Below, in pieces: positions 1 to 7,822 of a stretch of DNA of 64,000 bases. Origin of the DNA: Terriglobia bacterium (GTDB lineage: Bacteria; Acidobacteriota; Terriglobia; UBA7540); NCBI GenBank assembly GCA_020072925.1, contig JAIQGA010000001.1, forward strand, positions 42,127 to 106,126. Reading direction: 5' to 3'. A program made the translations under genes and the position numbers. Position 1 is the first letter of the stretch. Each line of letters opens with the position of its first letter. The notes below the pieces were generated by a model, which did no database searches, had not been told where the DNA came from, and saw only the letters and a list, made by a program, of their open reading frames with translations.

Positions 1-380
1 TCAGCCTGTTGCTGCTGCGTGGTCTGAAGTTGCTCGACCATGGCGCGGGCGCGGCGGAGTTCCACGCCATTCCGCCCCAGTCGCTTCGCGGCGTTATCCA
101 GGTCTTCCTTGACGGCCTGCAACTGTTGGGCGTTGGAAGCCTCGAGTGCCGAAATCCTGGTGGAGATCTGTTGTTCAACCTGGGAGCTCAGGGCGCGCTG
201 CATGGCGGCCTGCTGTGCCTCCAAGGAAGTACGCATAGCACTCATTTGCGTCAACGTGTAGACCTCGCCGATCACCATCAAGGCGAGGATTACGAACACA
301 GCGATGAACTTCGTCGTGTGTGACGACCCATCGGAGGGGTGCACCACGACTTCTTTGCTCGACATGTCATCAATTGGCAT
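1..380 (-). CDS. Membrane-anchored coiled-coil protein (3' end outside window)
   Basis: The reading frame starts at ATG 380 and is still open at the window edge after 126 codons. The product has a short hydrophilic N-terminus, one hydrophobic stretch at about residues 25-45 (KFIAVFVILALMVIGEVYTL), then a long region rich in Gln, Ala, Glu and Leu typical of a coiled coil. The likely topology is an inner-membrane anchor with the helix projecting outwards, but the side is not certain. I recognise no family, and the C-terminal domain that would decide function is missing. It is followed, on the same strand, by nothing in this window; glmU lies upstream in the same orientation about 290 bases away. 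Confidence 0.7.
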   Translation of the reverse strand, partial: MPIDDMSSKEVVVHPSDGSSHTTKFIAVFVILALMVIGEVYTLTQMSAMRTSLEAQQAAMQRALSSQVEQQISTRISALEASNAQQLQAVKEDLDNAAKRLGRNGVELRRARAMVEQLQTTQQQQA

Positions 381-666
381 TTTAGGTTCTCCTTCTTCAG
401 GGTCGCGTCGCGCGGGAGGCGCAAGGAATGATCGTCAGAGCGACCACGCCTGTCTTGTCGCACGGCTCATGCCAACCGCTGGCCAGGCCAACTCCCTTGG
501 AATCTTGAAGATACAGTATGTGTGTGAGGGCCTTCGTAGACTCTGTTCCGCAAATCTTACCACTGGGGTGTAAAAAGTGCGGTTGACGCACGACTGAAAT
601 CGCTGCGGTCTCTGACCAAACCAACCGACCGTCTGGTACCGAACCTCAGGTGATACAGAGGGGGAA
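381..666. other. Intergenic region between glmU and the coiled-coil gene
   Basis: No convincing gene is seen on either strand. The region should hold the glmU 3' end and the promoter of the minus-strand coiled-coil gene, but I see no clear -35/-10 pair and no strong terminator. Confidence 0.4.
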
Positions 667-2442
667 TCACTGGGCATTTTCGGGCGCTGAGTCCAAGGAC
701 ACACCTCGGCCCTCAAAGCTTGCGAGCGCGGCGGATTCGTCCGAAAAGATTTCAAGAACACGATCCAGCTTGGCGGCTCGAATCTGAGGCAACACGCGGT
801 CGTTGACGCCGCAGAACTTCACTCTACCGCCGGCTTTTTGGGCGGCCATCTGGGCTTTGGCCAACTCGCCCAGTCCCGCGCTGTCAATATACATCAGCTT
901 GGCCAGATTCACCAGGATCAGAGCGCGGCCAGAGTCCATCTGCGCGTGGATGGTGTTGCGGAAGAGTTCCACGGGTTCGCCCATAGTCAATCGGCCGCCC
1001 ACTTCGCAAACCGTGACTGCTCCCACCTCGCGCACGGTGAACGTGGCTCGAGGAGGCGCCACGGCCTTTGACTGGCTTGCCCAGCCTACCTTAGTGACCT
1101 GCTTGCCGCGGGCGATGGCCAGCGACTCGGGCGGCACATCTTCGGTAATCGTCGAGCCGGCGGCGGTGTACGAGCCTTTCCCGATTCGCACGGGCGCCAC
1201 CAGCATATTGCCGCTGCCGATGAAAACCTCGTCCTCGACGACGGTGGGATTCTTGGTCTTGCCGTCGTAGTTGCAGGTCACGGTTCCCGCGCCGATGTTT
1301 GTCCGCTCGCCCAGCGTGGCGTCGCCTAGGTAAGTCAGGTGCAGCGCCTTAGTGCCGCGGCCGACGCGAGACTTCTTCACTTCCACGAAGTTGCCAATGC
1401 GCGCGGTGGGCTCGATCACGGCGCCGTCGCGCAGGTGAGCGAAGGGGCCAATCACCACGTCGGACCCGGCCTGAGAGTTGACGATCAGCGAATGCGTCCG
1501 CACCGTCACGCGGTCGCCCAACACGGCATCCTGGAGGGTGGAGTATTGCTGGATCCAGCAGGCGCTCCCCACGCGCGTCCGTCCGCGCAGGCTTACGCCC
1601 GGCTCGAGCACCGTGTCGCGCCCCACCTCCACGTCCTCGTCGAGGTAGGTCACCTCAGGGTCCACGATGGTGACTCCCTCGCGCATCAAGGCTTCGGCCT
1701 TGCGTAGGCGCAGCAGCTTCTCAATCTGGGCTAGCTCCGCGCGGTCGTTGATGCCCAGAACTTCGTGCGCATCCGCCACCGGAAACGCCATCACCTTCAG
1801 CCGGTGGCGGTTGAAAATATCGACGAGGTCGGTGAGCAAGAATTCTTTTTGTGCGTTTCGGTCGGTGATTTCGTCGAGGTGGGCGAGCAGCTTTTCCCGG
1901 GAAAAACACAGAATGCCTGAGTTGATTTCCCGGATCTTCCGTTGGGCGGGCGTGGCCACTTTTTCTTCCACGATGGCGCGCACGCGCCCGCCCCGGGCGC
2001 GCACGATGCGGCCATAACCGTGGGGATTGTCCAGGTGCGTCGTCAGGACGGTCAACACGGCCCGCGTCTTCGCGTGCGTTGCCACCAGCTTCCGCAGGGA
2101 TTCGGCCGGGTGCAGCGGAGCGTCGCCCACCAGCACCACCACCGTGGGACTGGGGCAGCGCGCGAGTTCCACCCTGGCAGCCTTCACCGCATGGCCGGTC
2201 CCCAACTGCTCCTTCTGCTCGATGAAGGTGAGCCCCGGCCGCGCGAAGGCCTTGCGCACCTCCGCCCCTTCGTGTCCGATCACCATATACACGCGCTCGG
2301 CCTTCGCGCCAAAAGCGGTGCGCAGCAGGTATTCTCCCAGGGGACGACCCGCGAGCTGGTGCAGCATCTTCGAATGCTCAGACTTGAACCGGGTGGCTTT
2401 GCCCGCCGCCAAAATCACCACCGAAAAACCCTGTTCGGCCAT
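667..2442 (-). CDS. glmU: Bifunctional GlmU fused to a C-terminal STAS domain
   Basis: GlmU acetylates glucosamine-1-phosphate and then uridylylates it to give UDP-GlcNAc for peptidoglycan and lipopolysaccharide. Residues about 1-230 are the nucleotidyltransferase (LAAGKATRFK near 11-20, GDAPLHP, EINSGILCF). Residues about 250-450 form the left-handed beta-helix acetyltransferase (GAGTVTCNYDGKTKNPTVV, EDEVFIGSG). GlmU normally ends near residue 460. Here the frame continues with about 125 residues (466-591) that look like a STAS domain of the anti-sigma-antagonist type, including YIDSAGLGEL near 518-527 with the usual phosphorylatable Ser position. ATG 2442 was chosen because GGAG lies 6 bases upstream; an upstream extension would only translate a heptamer repeat. 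The Gly to Ala change in the LAAGxGTR motif is worth noting. Confidence 0.93.
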   Translation of the reverse strand: MAEQGFSVVILAAGKATRFKSEHSKMLHQLAGRPLGEYLLRTAFGAKAERVYMVIGHEGAEVRKAFARPGLTFIEQKEQLGTGHAVKAARVELARCPSPTVVVLVGDAPLHPAESLRKLVATHAKTRAVLTVLTTHLDNPHGYGRIVRARGGRVRAIVEEKVATPAQRKIREINSGILCFSREKLLAHLDEITDRNAQKEFLLTDLVDIFNRHRLKVMAFPVADAHEVLGINDRAELAQIEKLLRLRKAEALMREGVTIVDPEVTYLDEDVEVGRDTVLEPGVSLRGRTRVGSACWIQQYSTLQDAVLGDRVTVRTHSLIVNSQAGSDVVIGPFAHLRDGAVIEPTARIGNFVEVKKSRVGRGTKALHLTYLGDATLGERTNIGAGTVTCNYDGKTKNPTVVEDEVFIGSGNMLVAPVRIGKGSYTAAGSTITEDVPPESLAIARGKQVTKVGWASQSKAVAPPRATFTVREVGAVTVCEVGGRLTMGEPVELFRNTIHAQMDSGRALILVNLAKLMYIDSAGLGELAKAQMAAQKAGGRVKFCGVNDRVLPQIRAAKLDRVLEIFSDESAALASFEGRGVSLDSAPENAQ

Positions 2443-2460
2443 GCCCATCTCCCGGAAAAT

Positions 2461-2513
2461 ATCGAAATTCGAAACAGGAAATTGGAAACTGGAAACTCGA
2501 AAATCGAAACTCG
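2461..2513. repeat. Heptamer-period array upstream of glmU
   Basis: About seven degenerate 7-bp units of the form GAAAxTx run without interruption (GAAACAG, GAAATTG, GAAACTG, GAAACTC, GAAAATC, GAAACTC). Only one arm is visible. It lies about 20 bases upstream of the glmU start, so it is in the glmU leader. It belongs to the array family described in the findings. Confidence 0.75.
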
Positions 2514-2717
2514 CTACCGCCAGCGGGGAATTTGGTGGTCTGCCCCTAGGCGTGGGAATCAACCTTTACGGAGGGGACAGAGCTGCCACCTCCCTCTCAA
2601 TGATTGCTCCAATACGGCATTGTAAGGTTGAACGCGGCGGAAAAGCAAAACTCAAACTCGTCCGGGGCTTGCGCTCCCCCGCGCTTTGGTAGTAAAAGGT
2701 GGTTCCCAGCGTTCATT

Positions 2718-4271
2718 ATGGAGAGTATGCCTCGATTCCGCCTGGAGCGTCCGCTGCGGTGGCAGGACCTTTACCGCGAGGCGGAATTGTACAAGGCCGC
2801 CGTGCGTGTGTACACCAAGCCGCTGTTTCAATGGCGCAAGGCCTTATCCACGTCCACGGACGGCAAGACGCTCTACGATTTGGCGGGGCACGGACTTCGC
2901 AGCTTGGACGCGCTGCACCGCGCGCTCGCGCACGAGCGATTCGCGTTCCGGCCGGCGGTGGCGCTACACTACAACTTCAACGGCAAGCATCGGACGCTCT
3001 ACATTTCGCCGTGGGAAGAGCGCATCGTGGATTTGCTGCTTTACCGCCTGGTGAATCAGAAGTTGCATGGCTGGTTCTCGCCGAATTCCTACGCCTACCG
3101 CGACCGCACGCACGGACTTGACCGCTGCCAGGCGCGCATTGCGCAGGTTTTGCGCGCGGCCGGCGGGCCGATCTACCTGGTGAAGCGAGATATTGCCGAT
3201 TACTTCGCCTCGGTGAACCACGAGATTCTGCTCCACCAACTCGCCGGGCTGGTGGAGCGCGACGACTATCTCTTCGGGTTGCTCGCCCAGCGCGTGCGCT
3301 TCCGCTTCCGGGACGCGAGCGAGGAACATTGCGCCGAGATGGGAATTCCCTTCGGCGCGGCGATTGCCTGCCTGCTGGCGAACATCTACCTCACGGGTCT
3401 CGATCGGCAGATCGAGGAAATTCCTGGCCTCGACTATTTCCGCTATGCCGACGATTTGCTCGTGCTCTCTGCGCAGCGCGATGTTGCGCTCGCAGCGCGC
3501 GTCCGGCTGGAACAGGCGCTGGCGGACCTTCGCCTGCGAATGAAGCCCAGCCACTCCGCGGACCTGGTCGTAACGGCCAGCGATTCTGTCTCCACAGCCG
3601 TGAGAACCACCTCCGATCAACCCTCTCCCTTGGGGAGAGGGTGTCCCGATCTATCGGGACGGGTGAGGGGTGACGTTCCCCCCGACGCCAACCCGCCCAG
3701 CGATCCCGAATTCATTCCCACCCACGACTTCCGCCACCTCGGGTTGCTCTTTCGCGCCGGCGGTGGGGTGGCGCTCTCGCGCGACAAGCGCCGGAAAATT
3801 CAGAACCTGTTCCGGTTCGCCTTCCGTCGCGGCCGGCGACGTTGGAGGAAGGTCACAGACCCTGAGGCTCGGGCGCAAGCGGTGGTGGCCATCGCCCTCG
3901 AAACGCTTGAAAAGGGTGTACGCAACGTCGCCATCCTTGACTATTACCTGAAGCATGTGGACGACGAGGCGCAACTGCGTCTGCTCGACCGCTGGCTGGC
4001 CGAGGAAGTTTTGAGCTTGGTTTTTGGCGGGCACAAGAAAGGTCATTTCCGGCGGATCAGTTTCGCGCAACTGCGCGCGATGGGTCTGCCATCGCTCGTG
4101 CACCGGCGGCGGCTGATCCGCCGGCGGAAAATCGAAAGCCCGTTTTTCATCTGGCAGAAGCAGCAGGCGATCCGAGCCTTCCGGGGGACGGTTGCCAGGC
4201 GGTCGCGCGCCCGAGGCGCCGCGGCCGCTTTCTCTCCGCGCCCAGAAGCAGCAGCCCGCGAATGCCCGTGA
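2718..4271 (+). CDS. Stand-alone reverse transcriptase, unassigned class
   Basis: A 517-residue RNA-directed DNA polymerase. Visible RT blocks are LVKRDIADYFASVNHEIL (palm block with catalytic Asp, about 157-174), GIPFGAAIACLLANIYL (about 215-231) and FRYADDLLVLS with the YADD box at 243-246. A basic C-terminal thumb-like region follows (RRKIQNLFRFAFRRGRRRW, LIRRRKIESPFF). There is no maturase or HNH domain. The GIPFGAAIAC block lacks the PQG of group II introns and retrons and the TSQ of diversity-generating RTs, so I leave the class open; the 'unknown group' or group-II-like RTs seem nearest. Residues about 302-319 are encoded by a REP-like palindrome. ATG 2718 is followed by a second in-frame ATG at 2727, with GGAGAG between them. 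Divergent from glmU. Confidence 0.88.
   Translation: MESMPRFRLERPLRWQDLYREAELYKAAVRVYTKPLFQWRKALSTSTDGKTLYDLAGHGLRSLDALHRALAHERFAFRPAVALHYNFNGKHRTLYISPWEERIVDLLLYRLVNQKLHGWFSPNSYAYRDRTHGLDRCQARIAQVLRAAGGPIYLVKRDIADYFASVNHEILLHQLAGLVERDDYLFGLLAQRVRFRFRDASEEHCAEMGIPFGAAIACLLANIYLTGLDRQIEEIPGLDYFRYADDLLVLSAQRDVALAARVRLEQALADLRLRMKPSHSADLVVTASDSVSTAVRTTSDQPSPLGRGCPDLSGRVRGDVPPDANPPSDPEFIPTHDFRHLGLLFRAGGGVALSRDKRRKIQNLFRFAFRRGRRRWRKVTDPEARAQAVVAIALETLEKGVRNVAILDYYLKHVDDEAQLRLLDRWLAEEVLSLVFGGHKKGHFRRISFAQLRAMGLPSLVHRRRLIRRRKIESPFFIWQKQQAIRAFRGTVARRSRARGAAAAFSPRPEAAARECP
3621..3672. repeat. REP-like double palindrome inside the RT gene
   Basis: Two adjacent hairpins are read in frame by the RT. The first is CCCTCTCCC-TTG-GGGAGAGGG (9-bp stem, 3621-3641) and the second is GTCCCGAT-CT-ATCGGGAC (8-bp stem, 3643-3660), followed by a GGTGAGGGG tail. 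This arrangement is that of widespread intergenic REP-like elements. It lies between the YADD core and the thumb-like region, in a Pro/Ser/Asp-rich stretch that looks like an added loop. Confidence 0.75.
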
Positions 4272-4359
4272 GAGAGGGCGGCTGCCTGTCGATGGGTGTT
4301 ATGGAAGAACCGTCCGCTAAAGCGGCGGTTCGTTTTCTCCAACCGTCCCCCGGAGGGCT
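4175..4359. repeat. Long inverted repeat over the RT gene 3' end
   Basis: The left arm (4180-4194, TCCGGGGGACGGTTG) is the exact reverse complement of 4340-4354. The match extends to 19 of 20 bases (4175-4194 against 4340-4359). The left arm is inside the last 33 codons of the RT gene and the right arm is 70-90 bases past its stop. The loop contains a second hairpin whose 5' strand (AACCGTCC, 4308-4315) could also pair with the left arm. Two mutually exclusive folds are therefore possible in the transcript. Confidence 0.7.
4308..4340 (+). terminator. Terminator-like hairpin after the RT gene
   Basis: A stem AACCGTCCGCT / AGCGGCGGTT with one bulged base and a 2-base loop (4308-4330) is followed by CGTTTTCTCC. 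This resembles a Rho-independent terminator with an imperfect T tract. The same 5' strand can alternatively pair with 4186-4193. Confidence 0.5.
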
Positions 4360-4376
4360 TGGGAATGCAAGGCAGG

Positions 4377-4463
4377 TCCAGAGTTGAGAGTTAACGGTTC
4401 AGAGTCTTGAGGACGCGCGCCTTTTTCCTTTCGACCTTCGACTTTTTACTTTCGACTGTCTTT
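4377..4463. repeat. Heptamer-period array between the RT and zinc-ribbon genes
   Basis: The left part reads GAGTTGAGAGTTAACGGTTC and the right part (4421-4463) has units TTTCGAC, CTTCGAC, TTTTTAC, TTTCGAC. The two parts are only weakly complementary. The array ends about 15 bases before the start of the zinc-ribbon gene, next to its GGAGG. Confidence 0.6.
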
Positions 4464-4479
4464 CCGACGGAGGCTCACC

Positions 4480-4971
4480 ATGGGATTTCTTGATTCGCTA
4501 TTCGGCAAAGCGTGCCCGCGCTGCGGCACGAAAGGCGCGAAGGAATCCGGCGGCCGGATCCTTTGCCCCAACCCCACGTGCGCGTACTATGACGCGAGCC
4601 GTGGCGGCGGAACCAGCGCCGCCAGGTTCGCCTCGCCCTCTTCTGGCGGCGGCTTTACCTCCGCCAGCGGCCTGGCAATTCGTTACCAGACGGCCTCTGG
4701 TGAGGAGAAGACCTTCGATGCTGATGCCTCCTCAGGGGTGTGGCACAAGAATCACCTCAGCGTGAAGGTCGCCCCCAGGGGCGTGCACCTGACTCTCTCC
4801 CGTGACCGGATCCTGAATCTGAGTGAAATCGAGAGCGCCTTTCCGGCGCGCGTCGCCCCCGAACAGGAAAGGCCCTCGCGGGTCGAGCGCCAGATCCTCA
4901 ACTTCCATAAGAAGCGCGGCTCGACCTCGCCGCGCTACGAAGCCCTGCGCGCCAAGTACCCCGACTGGTAG
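4480..4971 (+). CDS. Zinc-ribbon hypothetical protein
   Basis: A 163-residue soluble protein. Residues 13-36 form a zinc ribbon (CPRC ... CPNPTC, two Cys pairs about 17 residues apart). A Gly/Ser/Ala-rich linker follows, then a beta-rich region with a basic and Arg-rich C-terminus (VERQILNFHKKRGST). I know no family for the body. ATG 4480 has GGAGG 6 bases upstream. It is followed after 12 bases by the PIN-domain gene, so the two are probably co-transcribed. Zinc ribbons of this type often bind nucleic acid or serve as protein docking sites, which would suit a nuclease partner; that link is inference. Confidence 0.75.
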   Translation: MGFLDSLFGKACPRCGTKGAKESGGRILCPNPTCAYYDASRGGGTSAARFASPSSGGGFTSASGLAIRYQTASGEEKTFDADASSGVWHKNHLSVKVAPRGVHLTLSRDRILNLSEIESAFPARVAPEQERPSRVERQILNFHKKRGSTSPRYEALRAKYPDW

Positions 4972-4983
4972 AGGCGGACTCAT

Positions 4984-5772
4984 TTGTACGATCTCGAAGA
5001 TAAGCTCGCGAAGAAGTACAAGGGGGTCCTTCCCGGCTTTTCCCCGGAGTTCCTCGATTGTATTCATGAACTCAATGCGGTGCGGCGAGCCCAGCGCGAA
5101 CTTCAACCCTTTACACGCAACTTCCAGCCTCTGGGCAAGAAGCAGGAAGAAGAACGCCTCTACTACATCCTCGATGCCAGCGCGATCCTGCACTTATATG
5201 TAATCGACGAGGACCTGACTCCCAAACTCGACCATTTCGTAGAACAGAAGGGTCTGGGCCGGGCGTTCCTCTTCGTTCCCAATTTCTGTGTGGCGGAAAC
5301 CTTCAACACCTTTGCGAAATTCTATTATCGGTGGAAATCCCTGACGCCCGAGCAGTACTCACGCTGCACCGAAGCCTTCAAGCATGATATTCACAACGGC
5401 CACCTGCTGTATCACTACGAGCTGAACCGCTACCACGTGCTCAACGTGGATTACATCATTCCTTTCGAGCACCTGTTTGAGCCCAAGAGGCCGAAAGGCG
5501 TGAAGAAGGGCGAGGAATGGACGCTGAGCACGTTCGATATCCTCATCATCGCGCTGGGGATGGAACTGGCGCGGATCACCGGAGGCCGGACCTACATCGT
5601 CACCTGTGACCGGCGCCTGCACAAAATCACTCAAGTCCTGCTCGGCCTCTCGACGCAACAGCGCGCCCAACAGGGAATTCCCGGCTTCGCCCAGTTCCCC
5701 CATTCCGTGTTTCTGCGTGAAAAGAAGCTCGTTGAGTTGCCTTACGTCGAAGGACAGAAGGTGGATGTGTGA
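4984..5772 (+). CDS. PIN-domain nuclease-like protein
   Basis: A 262-residue protein with a PIN-like core. Acidic residues sit in the expected order: Asp in YYILDASAILHLY (about residue 65), Glu in FCVAETFN, Asp in LSTFDILIIALGMEL and Asp in YIVTCDRRLHKI. PIN domains are metal-dependent RNases. The protein is about twice the length of a VapC toxin, having about 60 extra N-terminal residues and a C-terminal tail, so it is not a simple toxin. The start is TTG 4984 with GAGG upstream; no ATG fits. It follows the zinc-ribbon gene by 12 bases. No antitoxin-like gene is beside it. Confidence 0.8.
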   Translation: MYDLEDKLAKKYKGVLPGFSPEFLDCIHELNAVRRAQRELQPFTRNFQPLGKKQEEERLYYILDASAILHLYVIDEDLTPKLDHFVEQKGLGRAFLFVPNFCVAETFNTFAKFYYRWKSLTPEQYSRCTEAFKHDIHNGHLLYHYELNRYHVLNVDYIIPFEHLFEPKRPKGVKKGEEWTLSTFDILIIALGMELARITGGRTYIVTCDRRLHKITQVLLGLSTQQRAQQGIPGFAQFPHSVFLREKKLVELPYVEGQKVDV

Positions 5773-5802
5773 GGCGGTTGGCGGTCACCACCCAGTGCCG
5801 CA

Positions 5803-6225
5803 CTACCGGGGACTTGGCTGTGGCGTCTTCGCGCCCAGCAACCGAAGCCAGAACTGCTCATGCGGGCTCAGACGAGCGGACCCGGCGGGAAACACGAGCA
5901 GCCCACGGCCAAAGCACGTCCCCATTCGAAACAGTGTTGCCGGATGCGAGCGGCCATCGGAAGTCTCGAATTCGACGGAGGCACCGTCGTTCGCCCGGAG
6001 CAATTCGCCGAGGCGCGGGCCGTCGGCCTTGCTGGCCTGATGGAAGAGCACCAAGGTCACGCCCATCTTTTCGGCGGTCTTGACTTCCAGCGCCCGACAT
6101 GCAATCGCAGCCCTCGCCGCTTCGGGTGGTTGAAGCTGCTCCTGGGGTGACGTGGTCGGAGAAGCCGCGACGAGACCCAAGAGGATTGCTGGGGTCATCA
6201 TTAAGGTTGGGTGAATTCTTGCCAT
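5803..6225 (-). CDS. Small exported protein of unknown function
   Basis: A 140-residue product. It begins with a Sec-type signal (MARIHPTLMMTPAILLGLVAAS). The mature part of about 115 residues has two Cys and short beta-like segments (TLVLFHQASKADGPRLGELL, VEFETSDGRSHPATLFRMG). ATG 6225 has AGGAGG 6-7 bases upstream. It is downstream of yvcK on the same strand with a 57-base gap. I recognise no family. Confidence 0.7.
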   Translation of the reverse strand: MARIHPTLMMTPAILLGLVAASPTTSPQEQLQPPEAARAAIACRALEVKTAEKMGVTLVLFHQASKADGPRLGELLRANDGASVEFETSDGRSHPATLFRMGTCFGRGLLVFPAGSARLSPHEQFWLRLLGAKTPQPSPR

Positions 6226-6282
6226 CCACGCACCTCCTTGCCGCGCCAGGCGGCGCCCATGGTGCAGAGAAACCCACATCTT

Positions 6283-7263
6283 CTATCGCTTCACGGAAAG
6301 GTTCAAGAGGAGTTGGGCCAGCCAGCGCGGGTCGTGGCGGACCACGCGGTCTTCGAGGAGCAGGTCGGCGCAGACCGGCTTTACACGCAGCGCGCGGAGG
6401 GCGTCAAGATCCATCACCACCGGCTCGGCGCGGTCTGCCGCGTAGCGGCGCACCAGGCGCGGGGAGAGCGGCCGAGTGTTGAGGACGATGTGATCGAAGA
6501 GGTTGCGACCAGCGTGCTCGTGGATGGCGCGCAAATGCTCGGCGGCAGAGTATCCGCGGGATTCGCCCGGCTGGGTCATCAAGTTACACACGAACACCTT
6601 CAGCGCCTGCGAGCGCGCGATGGCTTGCGCGATTCCATGCACCAAGAGGTTGGGAATCAGTGAAGTATAAAGCGATCCGGGCCCGAGCGTGATGAGGTCG
6701 GCCTGGCGAAGCGCCGCGAGGGCTTCCGGGAGCGCTCGGCAGCGGCTGGGCACGAGCTGTAAACGGCGAATGGGCACTCGAGTCTTGGTGATGTGCCTTT
6801 CGCCCAGCAGGACCCGCCCGTCGACCCTTTCCGCCTTCAGGCGGATGTCCGAGAGGGTAGCGGGAAATATCTCACCACGAATCGCCAGGACTTCTCCCGA
6901 AACGCGGACAGCCTTCGCGAAGTCGCGGGTTAGATGCGTAAGGGCGGTGAGGAAAAGATTGCCAAAGCTGTGCCCGCGCAGCCCATGTCCGGTTGCAAAG
7001 CGATAACTGAAGAGATGGGTTAGAAGTTTTTCGTCCTCGGCGAGGGCGACCAGGCAGTTGCGGATGTCTCCAGGTGGCAAGACACGGAAATCGCGGCGTA
7101 AGCGGCCGGAACTGCCGCCCTCGTCGGTAACGGTGACAATCGCGGTTAAACGGGAAATGGCTGGTGAGAACTGCGCAGGCCGACCAGGCTCGGGAAGATG
7201 GCGCTTCAGACCCCTCAGGAGGGTAGACAGCCCCGTGCCCCCGCCAATTGCCACCACCTTCAT
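6283..7263 (-). CDS. yvcK: YvcK/CofD-like gluconeogenesis factor
   Basis: A 326-residue protein of the YvcK (GluF) family. It opens with the nucleotide-binding motif MKVVAIGGGTGLSTLLRGLK and continues with TVTDEGGSSGRLR, GDIRNCLVAL and GLRGHSFGNLFL, all typical of the family. YvcK proteins bind UDP-GlcNAc and are needed for growth on gluconeogenic carbon and for cell-wall precursor balance. The usual neighbours rapZ and whiA are absent here. A TPR gene lies 16 bases upstream on the same strand and probably shares the transcript. Confidence 0.93.
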   Translation of the reverse strand: MKVVAIGGGTGLSTLLRGLKRHLPEPGRPAQFSPAISRLTAIVTVTDEGGSSGRLRRDFRVLPPGDIRNCLVALAEDEKLLTHLFSYRFATGHGLRGHSFGNLFLTALTHLTRDFAKAVRVSGEVLAIRGEIFPATLSDIRLKAERVDGRVLLGERHITKTRVPIRRLQLVPSRCRALPEALAALRQADLITLGPGSLYTSLIPNLLVHGIAQAIARSQALKVFVCNLMTQPGESRGYSAAEHLRAIHEHAGRNLFDHIVLNTRPLSPRLVRRYAADRAEPVVMDLDALRALRVKPVCADLLLEDRVVRHDPRWLAQLLLNLSVKR

Positions 7264-7279
7264 CGTGAGCCTTGAAGCT

Positions 7280-7822
7280 TCAGGCAGGGTTGGGCGGCGT
7301 TACGCGAGGGTCGGAAGTCGCCTGGGGAGAAACCAGGCTGCGGAAACGTGGGTCATGGGCCAGCCCTCGGAAGTCATCGTCATGACGCGCGTGGATGCGG
7401 TTTTCCGGCCGTAACTCAATGGACGCGCGCAGATGTTCGAGGGCCACCTCGGCGTTCCCCCGCAATGCGTGCGCGGCAGCCAGGGCATACCGGATGTGAT
7501 CCTGTTTGCCGTCCAACCTCTGAGCCTTGGTCAGGTGCTCGACCGCAGCATCCAACTGGCGGGCGTTCAACTCGCCCACGCCCAAGGCGTAGAAATCCTC
7601 GCTCGTCTTGGGCCCTTGGGCCGGGCGCCCCAGCCTTTGCTCGCAAAGGCGTAAATGGACGCGAGCCCTTTCCGCCACCTCAAAGACCTCACCGCTCGCC
7701 AGCTTCTCGAAAACCTCTTTCGCCTTTTCATAGTTCTGCCTCTGAAAAGCGCGTGCCGCGATTTCGAAGTTCTTGATCGCCGACTGGTAACGAGGGTCGC
7801 TTCGTTGTTTCTCGATTGCCAT
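7280..7822 (-). CDS. TPR-repeat protein
   Basis: A 180-residue soluble protein. Three TPR-like helical pairs are visible (AIKNFEIAARAFQRQNYEKA, FYALGVGELNARQLDAAVEH, IRYALAAAHALRGNAEVALE). There is no signal peptide. ATG 7822 was chosen because the conserved-looking repeat region starts just after it. The frame stays open upstream to ATG 8008, adding 62 residues very rich in Arg and Lys; neither start has a good ribosome-binding site. It ends 16 bases before yvcK. A scaffold role is likely; the partner is unknown. Confidence 0.7.
   Translation of the reverse strand: MAIEKQRSDPRYQSAIKNFEIAARAFQRQNYEKAKEVFEKLASGEVFEVAERARVHLRLCEQRLGRPAQGPKTSEDFYALGVGELNARQLDAAVEHLTKAQRLDGKQDHIRYALAAAHALRGNAEVALEHLRASIELRPENRIHARHDDDFRGLAHDPRFRSLVSPQATSDPRVTPPNPA

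Noticed and set aside
2563..4480. Group II intron around the RT
   Set aside because: No domain V-like hairpin of the right form, no maturase or HNH domain.
2718..5772. Diversity-generating retroelement with template and variable repeats
   Set aside because: No near-identical repeat pair with adenine-specific differences was seen, and RT block 4 lacks the TSQ residues.
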